Shown here in pieces: positions 53,168 through 62,542 of a stretch of DNA of 64,000 bases. Both the position numbers and the translations under genes were made by a program. Source of the DNA: CAVRXQ01 sp963725215 (GTDB lineage Bacteria; Actinomycetota; Acidimicrobiia; Acidimicrobiales; Bog-793). A model generated the notes under the pieces. That model saw nothing but the letters and a program-made list of their open reading frames with translations. It was not told the DNA's origin and did no database searches. How positions within the stretch are numbered: position 1 is the first letter of the stretch; each line of letters begins with the position of its first letter. The stretch is taken from assembly GCA_963725215.1 (NCBI GenBank), contig CAVRXQ010000002.1, positions 372,001-436,000 on the forward strand, given 5' to 3'.

Positions 53168-53997
53168 CTACGGGATGTCGAAGAGACGGTCGGACGGGAG
53201 CCGGCGGAGCTTGTCACTCACGACGACGCCACCCTGCCAACGGCCAGCTGCGTCTTGGTGGCGGAACTGCAGGGCTAACAAGCGGGCTGCGTACCTGGTG
53301 CGAACTTCGTCGAAGCGGGAATGGGTGTGATTACCCGGCCACTGCGCGCAGTAGACGCGGGCAGCCATCGGGAAGATCAGCGCCGACGCCAAGGTATCCG
53401 CGAGCTGCAGGCCGGCGTGATTGCCGCTTGATCCGAAGACGGGCGCCTCCAGGATCCGGGGCAGCGGGTCGCCGGCGGAGCGGTGCTTCTGGGTGAAGAT
53501 CGAGTGCGACACCTGCGAGTCCTGGTTGTGCATCCGGCTGTCGCAGAGCATGAAACCGGAGCTGCGCTTGGTATCGAGGAAGCGCTGGAAGTGCCTCGCC
53601 AAGTCCTGGATGGCGTAGGTGTAGCTCGGCGCTGGATCGAGGGGCTGCCCGACGGCCTTGATCCAGACTCGGCCGATGATCGCCGTCCGGCTCTGCTCAA
53701 GGATTTGAACGACTCGGTCGAGGTATCCCTTCGCATGGCGTCGGTCGTTGCGGCTGCCCGACCGGAGCGACGAGCGGAGGTCAGCGCCTTTGACCTCGGC
53801 GAGAATGTGATCGAGGCGCATGCGTGCATGGCACTTGTGGGGGAAGAATTGCGTTTGGCGTCAAGGAGGTGGTCGGTGGCGGCGCCGATCTGGCTGGTGT
53901 CGACGATCAGCCCGATGATGACCATGAGCGGGGTCGCGGCCGGGTTGGATGCCGGGGCTTCGAAACCGCCCGACTCGTCGATGAAGCAGATGTGCAC
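53168..53997 (-). pseudogene. DUF3800 protein, one frameshift
   Basis: The start (MHICFIDESGG, with the DES acidic cluster of DUF3800) lies in one frame and the rest, from AEVKGADLRSSL through SYTYAIQDLARHF and HAGLQLADTLASAL, in another. Adding one base in the AAACGC region near 53850-53856 joins them into a product of about 275 residues. DUF3800 proteins are RNase-H-like and are common on phages, plasmids and in defence islands; a nuclease role is assumed. It lies next to ssb on the same strand. Confidence 0.72.
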
Positions 53998-54337
53998 TGG
54001 TGATGGCCCTCAAACACAACTATGACCGCCCGAAGGCGGCCATAGGGTGTGATGTTCGGCCTTTCGGCCTAGCCATCGCTCATAACTCTACCAGGGAGCA
54101 CCCCGTAGGACGATCGCGAGATTGCAACGAGAAGTCCCAGGTGCAGAGGCAGAGGCGCTCCGTGGAGAGGACGAGGTGATGCCGGAAGAGTGCGGTGACG
54201 TCGGTGACCGTATACATCAGGCCACACCGGCTTTGCCCAGGATTTGTGCTCAACGTGGTGTTTCTTGGGGGCGGTCGAATTCTTGGGCAAACAGCGCCTA
54301 GCGGATCAGCCCTCACTGAGGGCGCACCGTGATCCGT
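53998..54337. other. Gene-free stretch with small hairpins
   Basis: About 340 bases. It includes CCGCC-CGAA-GGCGG (near 54028-54043) and a nearby TTCGGCC duplication. Short frames here have no recognisable family. It probably holds the promoter of the DUF3800 gene. Confidence 0.4.
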
Positions 54338-55254
54338 TCAGTGCGGCCACCAGATGCCTGCGGGAGGCGGCGTGAAATTCATGAGGTCCTCCCCGAACTC
54401 CTGCGCGAATTCGTCGATGAAGTCAGCAACGCACTTTTGCATCCGACGAACCCAGGCATCGAAGCTAATCCGAAGGATGGCGTCACAACGTCGCGAGGGA
54501 ATATCTGCACCATCGCGCCTGGGCTTGCTGCGAATACACATGGCGTCGTGTTCTTGACGAGGAAAGTCGCGACTAAGTCGCCGTCTTCGAGCGGCTTCCC
54601 AACCTTGGACTCATCCGGTTTGAGGTCCGTGATTGTGGCATTTCCCTCGATGACTTTGACATCGGGGTGCATGAAGACCGGGAACAGCGCCGTCACCGGC
54701 AACCGACGGTGACGGTCGAGAATCGCAAGTTCTTCGAGGACATAGTGCGCGGCGGTTGTATCAGCCTGCCGGAGTCCTGTCACTGGGTCCTTGTTCCCAG
54801 TCTTGTACGGCTGTACCGCCTCGATCTTGGCTACATCTGCCTTGGTCAGGCCCTTCAACTTGCCCTGTGCGTGGCCCCAGAAGGTTTCGGCGGATCCTGG
54901 TTCAGTCTTGAAGATTGGGAATCCCAGGTTCTTCCAGTTGCGCGGGACCTCAGTTTTTTCGCGCAGACAGGCGACGTGCCAGACCACGTAGTTCCGAGCC
55001 GCCCAAAGATTGCCGACAACCTCCCCAAAGTAGGTGGATGTCAGGCGGAGCAACTCGGGATCAACCCGGTCACGGAAAATGATCTTGCCGTTTCCGTAGG
55101 CATCGCAATCGGGTTCAAATCCGTAGCCGCCACTTTCCATAATTGCCTGGCAAGCGGCGTTCAAAGAGTTCACGTGTTCCCCAGCGCGATTCCAGCGGGT
55201 TTTGGCGTCATCGAGAGAAGGCCGGAACACCGGTCGCGACACTATGCGGCCCAT
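54338..55254 (-). pseudogene. Unknown protein, one frameshift near the C-terminus
   Basis: A product of about 305 residues from ATG 55254 (MGRIVSRPVFRPSLDDAK) that I do not recognise. It is soluble, with aromatic-rich segments (NLWAARNYVVWHVACL, GFPIFKTEPGSAETFWGHAQ) and a middle typed by HYVLEELAILDRHRRLP. The last 55 residues are in another frame (DAILRISFDAWVRRMQKCVADFIDEFAQEFGEDL); one G added to GTGAC near 54482 restores RDVVDAILRI. The C-terminus is helical. Similar lone hypotheticals occur in actinobacterial accessory DNA. Confidence 0.55.
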
Positions 55255-55280
55255 GCGGAGGCGGGTCGCCCGTGTCGCCT

Positions 55281-55448
55281 CTACGCACTTACTGCGAACT
55301 CTGGAACATGCAACCCCATCTCGTGAACACACCAGACGACCACGCACAGGTTGCGGCAGATGACCTTTGCCAGCACCTCATTCACCTGCCCCTTGTGGGA
55401 CTTGGACCTCAGCGACCCATCGAACTTCGCCTTGAAAGAGTAGAGAAA
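55281..55448 (-). pseudogene. Transposase C-terminal remnant (IS4/IS5-like)
   Basis: The segment FKAKFDGSLRSKSHKGQVNEVLAKVICRNLCVVV plus HEMGL matches the end of DDE transposases of the IS4/IS5/IS1182 group (pattern KFGxSVRSK...QVNEVLxKxLxHNL). Everything upstream is missing. It sits between two unknown genes and shows past IS activity in the island. Confidence 0.6.
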
Positions 55449-55541
55449 CTCCTCACAACCGGCACGATCAGGGGCGTGATCACCGCTCGTTCGGTGGACG
55501 GAGCACCCACGGTGCTCCGTCCACCTCGTCGAAAGCAAGAT

Positions 55542-56072
55542 TTAAGCGGCAAAACGTCGACGGCACTCCTCACGGAGTGCGTCCCTGGTCGACGCGTCGA
55601 CATCGGACAGGCGGAAGAAGCAGAACATCTGATCATCGATCCTCCACGCGCTTGAGCGGGACAACTCGCCGACCAGCTCCTGGGCAAACCGCGGGCTGAG
55701 GAATTCGATTGCGGCAGCTGGTACCGGCACATCTCCGTCGCGAACTAAGAGGACGTGCGGAGGCGCGCCCTTCTGTCCTCGAAGATATTCAGGGCTCGTT
55801 CTGAACACCTTGCTGTAACAGCTCAGATAACACGGGCCGATTCCTTGCGTGCCGCGGCGATGCTTTACGAATGCGACGCGGAACGACTCCCGCTTAGGAG
55901 AGATTTCAGCACCAGGAAATTCCGCAGCTGCCACCCGCATGGCTTTGTGAAGACGGTCGAGGCTCGCGCGTCCGTTCGTCGCCTTCCACTCTCTCCAGAG
56001 CCCCTCAAGACGCGGGCCGAGAAGATTTGAATCCTGTCTCCAGTTGCTCGGCCGACCATTCAGAGGGGTCAT
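55542..56072 (-). CDS. Unknown protein
   Basis: A 176-residue intact frame that I cannot assign. It starts with MTPLNGRPSNWRQDSNLLGPRLEGLWREWK, a Trp-rich helical region, then has HKAMRVAAAEFPGAEI and FLSPRFAQELVGELSRSSAWRIDDQMFCFF. Two close Cys occur in the middle (PCYLSCYS). No signal peptide or membrane helix. It is the last minus-strand gene before the integrative element core. No clear ribosome site precedes ATG 56072. Confidence 0.5.
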   Translation of the reverse strand: MTPLNGRPSNWRQDSNLLGPRLEGLWREWKATNGRASLDRLHKAMRVAAAEFPGAEISPKRESFRVAFVKHRRGTQGIGPCYLSCYSKVFRTSPEYLRGQKGAPPHVLLVRDGDVPVPAAAIEFLSPRFAQELVGELSRSSAWRIDDQMFCFFRLSDVDASTRDALREECRRRFAA

Positions 56073-56273
56073 GCCAAGTACATCGGCACATTAGAACCTC
56101 GCCCCTGACCAAGTGCTTTCCGGTCGACGACGAGGGCTGGGGACGTCCACCAGCCCGCCGTAATGCCCGAATCACAACTTTGGGCTCAATGGCATAGCGA
56201 CGCTCCGCGCTCGCTCGCCTTAATGGCTACGTCGCCAAGGTGGCGGTCACGCAGCAAGGAGGAAACGAACCAT

Positions 56274-56600
56274 ATGCGACTGCCGATTGATGTCACCGCG
56301 ATCACCTTCCTCGCCGCTGGCGAGGCCGAGCAGCTGACCGAGCACGAGAGTGACCGGCCGCGGCTCGACCGAGACGGGCAAACACTGTTCCTTGTCCGAC
56401 TCGTCGCCTTGAGCGACGGACAGGCCGAGGTGCTGCCCGTTCGAATAGCCGGGGCAGCGCCGAAGGGGGTGGGCCAGGGCATCGCGGTCCGCTGCGTCGG
56501 CCTGACAGCCACGCCGTGGTCGATGGGCGAGCGCTCGGGCATCACCTACCGAGCAGATCGGATCGAACCGCTCGCTCCGGCGGCTCGGCAAGCGAGCTGA
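56274..56600 (+). CDS. Small conserved protein of an actinomycete integrative element
   Basis: A 108-residue product from ATG 56274 after a perfect AAGGAGG. Its pattern (RLPIDVTAITFLAAGEAEQL, VLPVRIAGAAPKGVGQGIAVRCVGLTATPW) is that of the small basic protein commonly found just upstream of the FtsK-like transfer gene in pSAM2-type elements. Its function is not established; an OB-like fold is possible. It begins the plus-strand element operon, about 105 bases before the tra gene. Confidence 0.65.
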   Translation: MRLPIDVTAITFLAAGEAEQLTEHESDRPRLDRDGQTLFLVRLVALSDGQAEVLPVRIAGAAPKGVGQGIAVRCVGLTATPWSMGERSGITYRADRIEPLAPAARQAS

Positions 56601-56706
56601 GTGGCCCCGCCGGGATCGCGCCGGTTGCTCCCGACGCGATCCCGACCAGGGCCGAGTCCCTCCCATACGAGTCCGCATTCCTACGCACCGAAGGTGAGGA
56701 ACACCA

Positions 56707-58032
56707 ATGTCTAGCTACTCGGGTGAATCGTACGAACGCAACAACATCCACAAGGAGTCGACCGGGGTCGGGATCGCCACGTGTCAGGTCCTTTGGTCTT
56801 ACCGCCTCGAAGTGGGGCTCATCACAATCATCACCGGCTCCTGGTTCGGTCTCTCGCGTCTAATCGGTTCGGTACCCGCCGCGATCGTTGTCGCGGTTGC
56901 ACTATTTCTGCTGCTCCTCATCCATGGCGCACGGTCGTTTCTCATCGAGCGGCTCAGTCGTGCACGCTGGCGGCGGCGAGTCGAACGAGCGCTTGCGCGT
57001 CTCGAACACGATTTCTTCAGCGACCACAGTCCGTCAGTACGAAAGGTCCGGCGCACCGTCATCGGCGTGCAGCTCGTCGTTTGTCTTCGCACGGGCCATG
57101 CGGTCGCGCAGCTGGACAAGGCGGCCGACTACCTCGCGACTGCGCTGCGCGTGCGGGAGGTCCGGGTCGAACAGCGAAAGGATGACGCCAGCACTGTCGA
57201 CGTCACGATCATTGTTCGCGACCCGTTCGGAGGGGTGCCGATCTCCTGTCCGTGGGCCGGGATCGACCAATCGAGTCTGTGGGAACCGTTCGCGATAGGT
57301 GAGGACGAGGTCGGGCGACCGATCCTGGCCACCTTGGTCGAGCGCAACCTTCTCGTCGGCGGAGAGCCGGGATCCGCGAAATCGAACTTGCTGCAACTGG
57401 TTGCGGCGATCGCCGCTCTCGATCGGCAAGCGAAGCTCTGGCTTCTCGACCCGAAGATTGTCGAGCTCGCTCGCTGGGCTCCGGTTGCCAAGGGGATCGC
57501 CGGGTCGGCGATCGACGAGGCAGTCGCGGTGCTGCAGGAGCTCACCGATGAGATGAGCCAGCGCTATGAGGTGCTTCAGCGTTGTGGTGCTCGCAAAGTC
57601 GATGCGACGCAGGGTCTCGGGCTCCACGTACTGGTTGTGGACGAGTTGATGCTCTACCTGACCGACCCGGACAAAAACGCGGTAGCGGAGTTCACCGCGC
57701 TTCTGCGCCGGCTAGTGGCACTCGGACGAGCTGCGGGGATCAGCGTCGTAATGGCGACTCAGAAGCCGTCGACGGAAGTCATCCCCTCCTCCATTCGGGA
57801 TCTCATGTCATTGCGCGCTGCGTTTCGTTGCACGACGCGCGACGCGTCAGACACGATCCTCGGCACCGGTTGGGCCGCGCGGGGAGTTGCAGCGAGTGAC
57901 ATCGCCATCAATCAACCAGGCGTTTGCTACATGCTGAGCGAGGGCGCTGAGCCGGTGAAAGTCCGGTGTTACCACCTCGCTGACAACGATCTCGACGCGA
58001 TCGTCGGCCGTGCAGTCTTGCTCCGACGATGA
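56707..58032 (+). CDS. FtsK/SpoIIIE-type DNA translocase (Tra)
   Basis: A 441-residue protein with two membrane helices (about 33-52 and 55-73) and a RecA-like motor: Walker A GGEPGSAKSN at 218-227, Walker B LHVLVVDEL near 310 and the MATQKPSTEVIPSSIRDLMSLR segment typical of FtsK-HerA proteins. In actinomycete integrative elements this single protein moves double-stranded DNA between cells. It overlaps the rep gene by ATGA, so they are one operon. Confidence 0.85.
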   Translation: MSSYSGESYERNNIHKESTGVGIATCQVLWSYRLEVGLITIITGSWFGLSRLIGSVPAAIVVAVALFLLLLIHGARSFLIERLSRARWRRRVERALARLEHDFFSDHSPSVRKVRRTVIGVQLVVCLRTGHAVAQLDKAADYLATALRVREVRVEQRKDDASTVDVTIIVRDPFGGVPISCPWAGIDQSSLWEPFAIGEDEVGRPILATLVERNLLVGGEPGSAKSNLLQLVAAIAALDRQAKLWLLDPKIVELARWAPVAKGIAGSAIDEAVAVLQELTDEMSQRYEVLQRCGARKVDATQGLGLHVLVVDELMLYLTDPDKNAVAEFTALLRRLVALGRAAGISVVMATQKPSTEVIPSSIRDLMSLRAAFRCTTRDASDTILGTGWAARGVAASDIAINQPGVCYMLSEGAEPVKVRCYHLADNDLDAIVGRAVLLRR

Positions 58033-59414
58033 CGACGCTCGACGCTCATCTTGTCGAGGCCATCGTGGCCAAGGCGAGCGACGAGGCAGGATACGCGGCC
58101 TTTCGCGCCTCTGGTGAGAAGTGTGGTTGGTGTGCCGAGCCGATCCGATTACGAGGGTCGTCGATGACCGTCGATTCCGGCACAGGCGAGATCATCGAAT
58201 CATTCTCGACCGACGCGCTTCACGGGCGGGAAATTCTCAAACCGTGTGGCACGCGGCGAGCGACACGTTGCCCGGCGTGCGCGGCGGTTTACAAAGGGGA
58301 CGCTCGGCAGCTCGTCCTTGCCGGTCTAATCGGCGGGAAGGGGGTGCCGAGCGCGGTCGCCGGCCGACCGATGGTCTTCGCCACGCTGACCGCACCGTCA
58401 TTCGGTGTCGTCCATCGCTACGTCGCAAGCGGCGGTCCATGTCGGGCCCGTGGCCCGAGACGCTGCGAGCACGGTCGGCGGGTTTCATGCCTATCTCGTC
58501 ACACCGCCCTCGACCCGGCACTCGGAGAGCCGCTCTGCATTGGCTGCTACGACCACGAGGGCACCGTCTTGTTCAACGCTCAGGTGTCCGAGCTGTGGCG
58601 GCGGACGACGATCTACACAACTCGCAATCTGGCGCGTGTGGTCGGGGTGAGTACGCGTGAACTTCACAGTCGCGTGCGCCTCTCCTACGTAAAAGTCGCC
58701 GAGTTCCAGAGCCGAGGCGTCATTCACCTGCACGTCCTCGCTCGCCTGGACGGCATCGACGATGAAGAGCCCGACGGGCGCTTCAGCGCCGAGACGCTCG
58801 GTCTATCGCTGCGGATCGCGAAGAAACAGGTTCGCGTTCCCGGCATTCATGGGCGCCAAGCGGTGTGCTGGGGGGAGCAGTTCGACTGTCGAGCTGTCAC
58901 GTCGGCGACGCCTGAGGAGAGCGTGAGGATCGCGAACTACCTTGCGAAGTACGCGACAAAAGGAAGCGACGATATAGGCGCCCTTGATCGTCGCCTCCGT
59001 TCCATCGAGGAACTCGACAATCGAACACTTTCGCCCCACCGACGGGAATTGGTGTCGACCGCATGGCGGCTCGGTTCCGATCCGGCGCTCGCGAAACTTC
59101 GGCTGCGCGACTGGGCACACACGTTAGGACTGCGATCCCACTTTCTCACTAAGGCGCGCAGGTTCTCGACAACCTTCGGAGCGCTCCGTAACACGCGCCG
59201 AACGTACCAGCGAGCACAACACCTGAAACGACAAGGCATCAACATCGCGGAGAGCGATAACTCGTTGATCGAGGTAGGCGAGTGGTCGTACGTCGGACGG
59301 GGTTGGCGTAATCGCGCCGAGCGATTCCTTGCTCATAGCGAAGCCTGTGCCGCGATCGAAGCACGGCGGCTTGCCGCGGACGACGACCTAACTTCAAGGT
59401 GCACCGCGGCATGA
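58029..59414 (+). CDS. RepSA-like replication initiator
   Basis: A 461-residue rolling-circle initiator. Cysteine pairs at 32-35 and 81-84 and others near 138-173 form zinc sites. The HUH motif is HLH at 233-235 (GVIHLHVLARLDG), and the nicking tyrosine is in IANYLAKYATKGSDD (Tyr304 or Tyr308). This matches the RepSA family of pSAM2-like elements, which replicate after excision. It lies between tra and the small ORF, overlapping both by four bases. Confidence 0.85.
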   Translation: MTTLDAHLVEAIVAKASDEAGYAAFRASGEKCGWCAEPIRLRGSSMTVDSGTGEIIESFSTDALHGREILKPCGTRRATRCPACAAVYKGDARQLVLAGLIGGKGVPSAVAGRPMVFATLTAPSFGVVHRYVASGGPCRARGPRRCEHGRRVSCLSRHTALDPALGEPLCIGCYDHEGTVLFNAQVSELWRRTTIYTTRNLARVVGVSTRELHSRVRLSYVKVAEFQSRGVIHLHVLARLDGIDDEEPDGRFSAETLGLSLRIAKKQVRVPGIHGRQAVCWGEQFDCRAVTSATPEESVRIANYLAKYATKGSDDIGALDRRLRSIEELDNRTLSPHRRELVSTAWRLGSDPALAKLRLRDWAHTLGLRSHFLTKARRFSTTFGALRNTRRTYQRAQHLKRQGINIAESDNSLIEVGEWSYVGRGWRNRAERFLAHSEACAAIEARRLAADDDLTSRCTAA

Positions 59415-59596
59415 GAGGCGAGTCATCATCCAGTCGCGTGCCGGTGTCGGCCGCGCGCGCCGCGGAACAAAGTGATGCGACGATCGTCGAGTTCGTCGCG
59501 CCGATCGATTACCTCGTTCCGGCTGGTGCTCTCAGGAAGGTGCTCGGCCTCATCGTCGAGCAGGCGAGCCATCAGAGTGAGCGAGCCGCGAGCTAG
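59411..59596 (+). CDS. Small protein between rep and recombinase
   Basis: A 61-residue product, overlapping the rep stop (ATGA). In pSAM2-type elements this slot usually holds an excisionase, but this sequence has no MerR-like helix-turn-helix; it has a Ser/Arg/Ala-rich start and a hydrophobic VLGLIVEQA helix. It could be a recombination directionality factor for the serine recombinase. Function unknown. Confidence 0.5.
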   Translation: MRGESSSSRVPVSAARAAEQSDATIVEFVAPIDYLVPAGALRKVLGLIVEQASHQSERAAS

Positions 59597-59605
59597 ACCG
59601 TGGCC

Positions 59606-61264
59606 ATGCGCTTCGCTTTCTACGGACGAGTCTCGACCGAGGACGCGCAGGACCCCGCAGCCTCCAGGTCCTGGCAGCTCCGCCGGGCGAACGAGCTAAT
59701 CCGTCCCACGGGGGGAAGGGTCGTCGCTGAGTACTTCGACATCGGTCAGTCCCGATCGCTCCCCTGGAAGCGCCGGCCTGAAGCGAGCCGACTTCTTCGC
59801 GACCTCGTGGACGCGGACCGCGGGTTTGACGCGGTAGTCATCGGCGAGCCTGCGCGCGCCTTCTACGGCAGTCAGTTTGCTCTGACGTACCCGCTTTTCA
59901 CGCACTATCGCGTCGCGCTCTGGGTGCCCGAAGTGGGCGGCGCCATCGATCCCGGCTCCGAGGCCCATGACCTTGTAATGAACCTTTTCGGCGGACTGTC
60001 GAAGGGCGAGCGCACGCGCATCCAGGTTCGCGTGCGAGCGGCGATGGAAGCGATGGCGGCTGAGGGCGACCGATTCCTCGGCGGTCGGCCGCCGTTTGGC
60101 TACCGGCTCGCCGATGCCGGTCCGCATCCGAACCCGGCAAAGGCGGGTGCCGGTCAGCGTCTTCACCGCCTCGAACCTGACCCCATCACGGCGCCGGTTG
60201 TTCGCGAGATTTTCTTGATGTACGCAAACGGCGACGGGCTACGCCTTATCGCCGACCGCCTTACCAGCGACGGCGTCCTCTCCCCCGCTGCATACGACAG
60301 GCCACGAAATCGCCACCGAGACCCGCGAGGCTGGTCCCACACGGCGATCCGGGCAATCCTCACCAACCCCATCTATGGCGGCCAGCGCGTCTGGGGCAAA
60401 CAGCGCCGCTACGAGGAGCTGCTGGACATCAACGACGTGTCCGCGGGCCACGTCACCCGTATGCGCTGGCGTCCCCGATCCGACTGGATCGAAGCCGCTC
60501 ACTCTGGCATCGAAGCGCTGGTCCCGAAAGATGACCTCGTAGCGGTGGCGCAACGTCTCGGCACAAACGCCCGTCGAACGAAGCCCCGAGAATCGCCGCA
60601 CCCATACCTGCTCCGCGGCGTTATCTACTGCGGCCTGTGCGGTCGCCGGATGCAGGGCTCCGCGCGCCGCTCTCGTGCCACGAACGGTCACACCCGCGTT
60701 CTCTACCGGTGTGAGTTCGGGAGCACGCGTTCCTTGCCACTCGACATGGACCACCCGCCGTCGGTCCATGCCCGAGAAGATGCGATCATTCCGCGCCTCG
60801 ACGCCTGGCTCGCCGAGATCGTGACGCCCGAATCTCTCGCGTCCTCGCAGAGTCACCCAATCGAAGTCGCGGCGGGAGATGCCGCGGCGCGGGCGGCGAT
60901 CGCCGACTGCGAAGCACGCCTCGAGAGACTCGTCGCGTCGATCGAAAGTGGGATCGACCCCAGACTGATTGCTCCGCGAATCCAAGCGATCGAGAAAGAG
61001 CGAGAGCGACTCGTGGCGAACCTAAGCAACCGCGCGGGTTGGCGACCAGCGACGGCGAAGGACATCGCCGAGTGGTCGGAGACGCTAGGCGGCCTGGTAG
61101 CAATCCTCGAACGAGCGGAACCGGAGCAACGAGCAGACATCTACGCAGAGCTTGGCATTCGGCTCGACTACTACCCGGCAAAGCCGGTTCAGTCGGTGTC
61201 GCCGCGTGTCGAAGTTGTGGCCGAGCTGTCGCGTGTCGGCCGACGTGTCGGAGGGGGGATTTGA
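59606..61264 (+). CDS. Large serine recombinase (integrase)
   Basis: A 552-residue integrase. The resolvase-type catalytic domain starts RFAFYGRVSTEDAQD with the nucleophile Ser10, followed by VIGEPARAFYG and the GLSKGERTRIQVRVRAAMEAM hinge. The recombinase domain has GGRPPFGYRL and GWSHTAIRAILTNPIYGGQRVW; a zinc ribbon CGLCGRRM follows and a coiled coil closes it (ALERLVASIESGIDP and EKERERLVANL region). Its last codons and the TGA stop fall inside a tRNA-like T-arm (61246-61300). Start ATG 59606; GTG 59600 is also possible. Confidence 0.88.
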   Translation: MRFAFYGRVSTEDAQDPAASRSWQLRRANELIRPTGGRVVAEYFDIGQSRSLPWKRRPEASRLLRDLVDADRGFDAVVIGEPARAFYGSQFALTYPLFTHYRVALWVPEVGGAIDPGSEAHDLVMNLFGGLSKGERTRIQVRVRAAMEAMAAEGDRFLGGRPPFGYRLADAGPHPNPAKAGAGQRLHRLEPDPITAPVVREIFLMYANGDGLRLIADRLTSDGVLSPAAYDRPRNRHRDPRGWSHTAIRAILTNPIYGGQRVWGKQRRYEELLDINDVSAGHVTRMRWRPRSDWIEAAHSGIEALVPKDDLVAVAQRLGTNARRTKPRESPHPYLLRGVIYCGLCGRRMQGSARRSRATNGHTRVLYRCEFGSTRSLPLDMDHPPSVHAREDAIIPRLDAWLAEIVTPESLASSQSHPIEVAAGDAAARAAIADCEARLERLVASIESGIDPRLIAPRIQAIEKERERLVANLSNRAGWRPATAKDIAEWSETLGGLVAILERAEPEQRADIYAELGIRLDYYPAKPVQSVSPRVEVVAELSRVGRRVGGGI

Positions 61265-61300
61265 ACCCTCACGCCCTTGCGGGCACCAGCCCGTCAAGTT
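61246..61300 (-). other. 3' half of a tRNA-Leu-like gene at the recombinase end (attachment site)
   Basis: On the minus strand: a long variable arm GCCC-GCAA-GGGC as in tRNA-Leu/Ser, a T-arm with TTCAAAT loop (plus 61254-61270) and a 3' acceptor strand CTCCGAC (plus 61247-61253) with A as discriminator. The anticodon region is only partly readable, and no D-arm or GTCGGAG 5' strand follows to the right. The recombinase stop codon is inside the T-loop. Read as part of the element's attachment site. Confidence 0.6.
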
Positions 61301-61512
61301 CGCTGCGTCCGTCCTTCGAGAGCACTTGTGTCCGCGGAAGCGCCCTGAGCAGGCCACCCGAACGCGACTCTTCCATCGGGAAACCCGGCGTCCACCGGCC
61401 ACGGAGACGTTCGTGTGCAATCCAACGCAGCTCCGGCTGCGTAGTGACCTGGGTTTGATCAGCTCACACGTTCGGACTTCACTGGGAGGCTTCCAGCCCG
61501 TCGCATTCTGTC

Positions 61513-61962
61513 CTATGTCGTCGCGGTCGCGTTGGAGTACACGCGTTCTGGGTAGATGAAGACGGCGGTCCGACGTTCCTCAGCCATCACCCGATCGAAC
61601 GTCGCCCAGTCGTCGTGCGCGCCACCCGCCGCCCGGAAGATGGCACGAATCAACTCGGGAAGATGGGATGGGTCGTAGCCGGACAGAGGATTGTCCGGCC
61701 CCACAATCTCGCAGGGTCCCTCGACCGCGGCCCACTCCCATCCTGTCCGGAAGACAGCCGTCACCCGGGGGCGGGCGCGCAAGTTGGACAGCTTGGTCTT
61801 GCCGTAGGTGACGAAGGCCACCACACGTTCGTTGGAGACCGGGTGCAGCAGCGTGCAAGCGTTGACGACCGACGCCTGCACGCTGCCGTCGGCCCGGGTC
61901 GTGGCGATGACGGCCAGATAGTGGTCGCCTGCGGCTATGCGATCGATGTCATCGAGGTCCAT
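61513..61962 (-). CDS. PPOX-class (pyridoxamine-phosphate-oxidase-fold) protein
   Basis: A 149-residue split-barrel protein: LAVIATTRADGSVQASVVNA, VAFVTYGKTKLSNLRARPRVTAVFRTGWEWAAVEG and a GYDPSHLPELIR helix are typical of the actinobacterial PPOX group that binds F420 or FMN. The substrate is unknown. Length is normal. It lies just outside the recombinase/tRNA boundary and is probably chromosomal. Confidence 0.78.
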   Translation of the reverse strand: MDLDDIDRIAAGDHYLAVIATTRADGSVQASVVNACTLLHPVSNERVVAFVTYGKTKLSNLRARPRVTAVFRTGWEWAAVEGPCEIVGPDNPLSGYDPSHLPELIRAIFRAAGGAHDDWATFDRVMAEERRTAVFIYPERVYSNATATT

Positions 61963-62050
61963 CGCCGACCACTATCCCATTTGCAGAAGGCAGGGCATGA
62001 GCGACGGTGAGCAGGCGGTGCGTGGTCTTTATGGAATGGAGGCCGCCGGC

Positions 62051-62542
62051 TCACGGACCAGGATCACCGCGAATTCGGAAATCGATGGCGAAGGACACCG
62101 CTCCCTCGAGGACAAGATGATGCTTGATTCCAGGTGGAATCGGCTGATGGTCGCCGCCCACGAGCTGCCTCTCAAAAGGGGGGTCGGTTGCCATCTTGAA
62201 CGTCATCCGTCCCTCGAGCACCCGTAGATCTCCCCACGTCCGCTCTGCGACGACGTGGTCCTTCAGCAGAGCTGGGGGAATGCTCGCCTGGTCGAAGGGG
62301 CCTGCGGTTCTCGCGATCGCGAGATCATCGGGCAGCTCTGCGCGGTCGCACAGCGGGCAGTCGATGACGCTACCGAGGTGCGCGGTTCGCTCCACTTCGG
62401 AGACGACCCACGACCGCTCGAGGAACGGGGGCCGGTGACGGACGTGCTGGTTGTGCAGACACGAGAGCTCGGCGACCCAGTCGCCCATGTCGTCGGCGTG
62501 AAAGCCGACAATGGCGCGCTCCACACCGCCGATCATTGCCAC
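62051..62542 (-). CDS. DUF3565-DUF1971 fusion protein
   Basis: A 163-residue product. The first 75 residues match DUF3565: AIVGFHADDMGDWVAELSC, HNQHVRHRPPFLERSWV and the zinc-like CPLCDRAELP. The rest matches DUF1971, a small cupin-like domain found also in TehB-related proteins: ASIPPALLKDHVVAERTWGDLRVLEG and IPPGIKHHLVLEG. The two domains are often encoded side by side or fused; the function is unknown, possibly tellurite or small-ligand related. It diverges from tyrA with a 183-base gap. Confidence 0.78.
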   Translation of the reverse strand: MAMIGGVERAIVGFHADDMGDWVAELSCLHNQHVRHRPPFLERSWVVSEVERTAHLGSVIDCPLCDRAELPDDLAIARTAGPFDQASIPPALLKDHVVAERTWGDLRVLEGRMTFKMATDPPFERQLVGGDHQPIPPGIKHHLVLEGAVSFAIDFRIRGDPGP

